From Vulcanimicrobiota bacterium (GTDB taxonomy: Bacteria > Vulcanimicrobiota > Vulcanimicrobiia > Vulcanimicrobiales > Vulcanimicrobiaceae): DNA of 5,564 bases. The notes beneath the pieces are model-generated. The model ran no database searches. It was not told where the DNA came from and saw only the letters and a list, made by a program, of their open reading frames with translations. Positions 5,471 through 5,564 of the stretch are shown piece by piece. Location: contig JASHTE010000063.1 of NCBI GenBank assembly GCA_030040695.1, positions 1 through 5,564 of the forward strand, in the 5' to 3' direction. The position numbers and the translations under genes are program-made. Within the stretch, counting starts at the first letter, position 1. Each line of letters opens with the position of its first letter.

Positions 5471-5564
5471 CTGTCTGGACTTCGCCAGCTTGCCCGCCTT
5501 GTCATGGTGAGCGTAGCGCGAGCGTCAGCGAGTATTGAGTCGAACCACCGACGCAGAGCTTGGC
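5471..5564. other. Upstream region of the membrane sensor gene
   Basis: These 94 bases precede the GTG start on the minus strand. About half is a REP-like palindrome. I cannot point to a convincing -35/-10 pair, an operator or a ribosome site, so the promoter may lie within or beyond the repeat, outside the window. Confidence 0.5.
5500..5549. repeat. REP-like palindromic element, copy 2
   Basis: On the minus strand GCGCTACGCTCACCATGACA (5500-5519) matches 2601-2620 at 18 of 20 bases. The outer arms are TGGT (5505-5508) and ACCA (5544-5547), where copy 1 has TCCT and AGGA. Both differing bases on one arm are matched by complementary changes on the other, so pairing is kept. The interior differs from copy 1 and has no strong inner hairpin. 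Confidence 0.7.

Overview
This is a densely coded, very GC-rich bacterial window of 5.6 kb with seven protein genes, six complete and one cut by the left edge. It has no RNA genes, no CRISPR array and no transposase. The Thermus/Bacillus-type 7Fe ferredoxin, the FxLD-like variant of the isoaspartyl methyltransferase fold, the 7TM-GAF signalling protein and the REP-like palindromes fit an uncultivated high-GC soil or sediment lineage, for example Eremiobacterota, Dormibacterota or a neighbour of Chloroflexota or Actinomycetota. That placement is a guess from gene flavour; no marker gene fixes it.

Layout. (1) 1-1430, minus strand: a two-gene operon made of a secreted SIMPL (DUF541) protein followed, three bases after its stop, by a Clp/Hsp100-type AAA+ ATPase. 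The ATPase starts with a four-cysteine zinc ribbon and a hydrophobic helix in place of the usual Clp-N domain, and it runs off the left edge. (2) 1429-2542, plus strand: a three-gene operon of a GlsB/YeaQ-type small membrane protein, a seven-iron ferredoxin and, overlapping the ferredoxin stop as ATGA, a secreted His/Cys-rich protein that may have an OB-fold. The start codons of operons 1 and 2 overlap on opposite strands inside a single CATG. (3) 2543-2662: a short gap between convergent genes that holds a REP-like hairpin framed by a 17-base inverted repeat. (4) 2663-3493, minus strand: a PCMT-like SAM methyltransferase with a C-terminal extension. (5) 3555-3782, plus strand: a 75-residue protein with one membrane helix and a zinc ribbon. 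(6) 3767-5470, minus strand: a polytopic membrane protein with a cytoplasmic GAF-like domain and a terminal coiled coil but no kinase, cyclase or other output domain; its 3' end overlaps the zinc-ribbon gene by 16 bases. (7) 5471-5564: upstream sequence carrying a second REP-like palindrome.

Several products point towards envelope and protein-quality or stress functions (membrane-linked unfoldase, SIMPL protein, GlsB-like protein, protein-repair-type methyltransferase), but no single pathway joins them. The most unusual items are the membrane-anchored zinc-ribbon Clp ATPase, the head-to-head overlapping start codons, REP-like half-elements translated inside a secreted protein gene, and palindrome arms that change in a base-pair-preserving way between copies.
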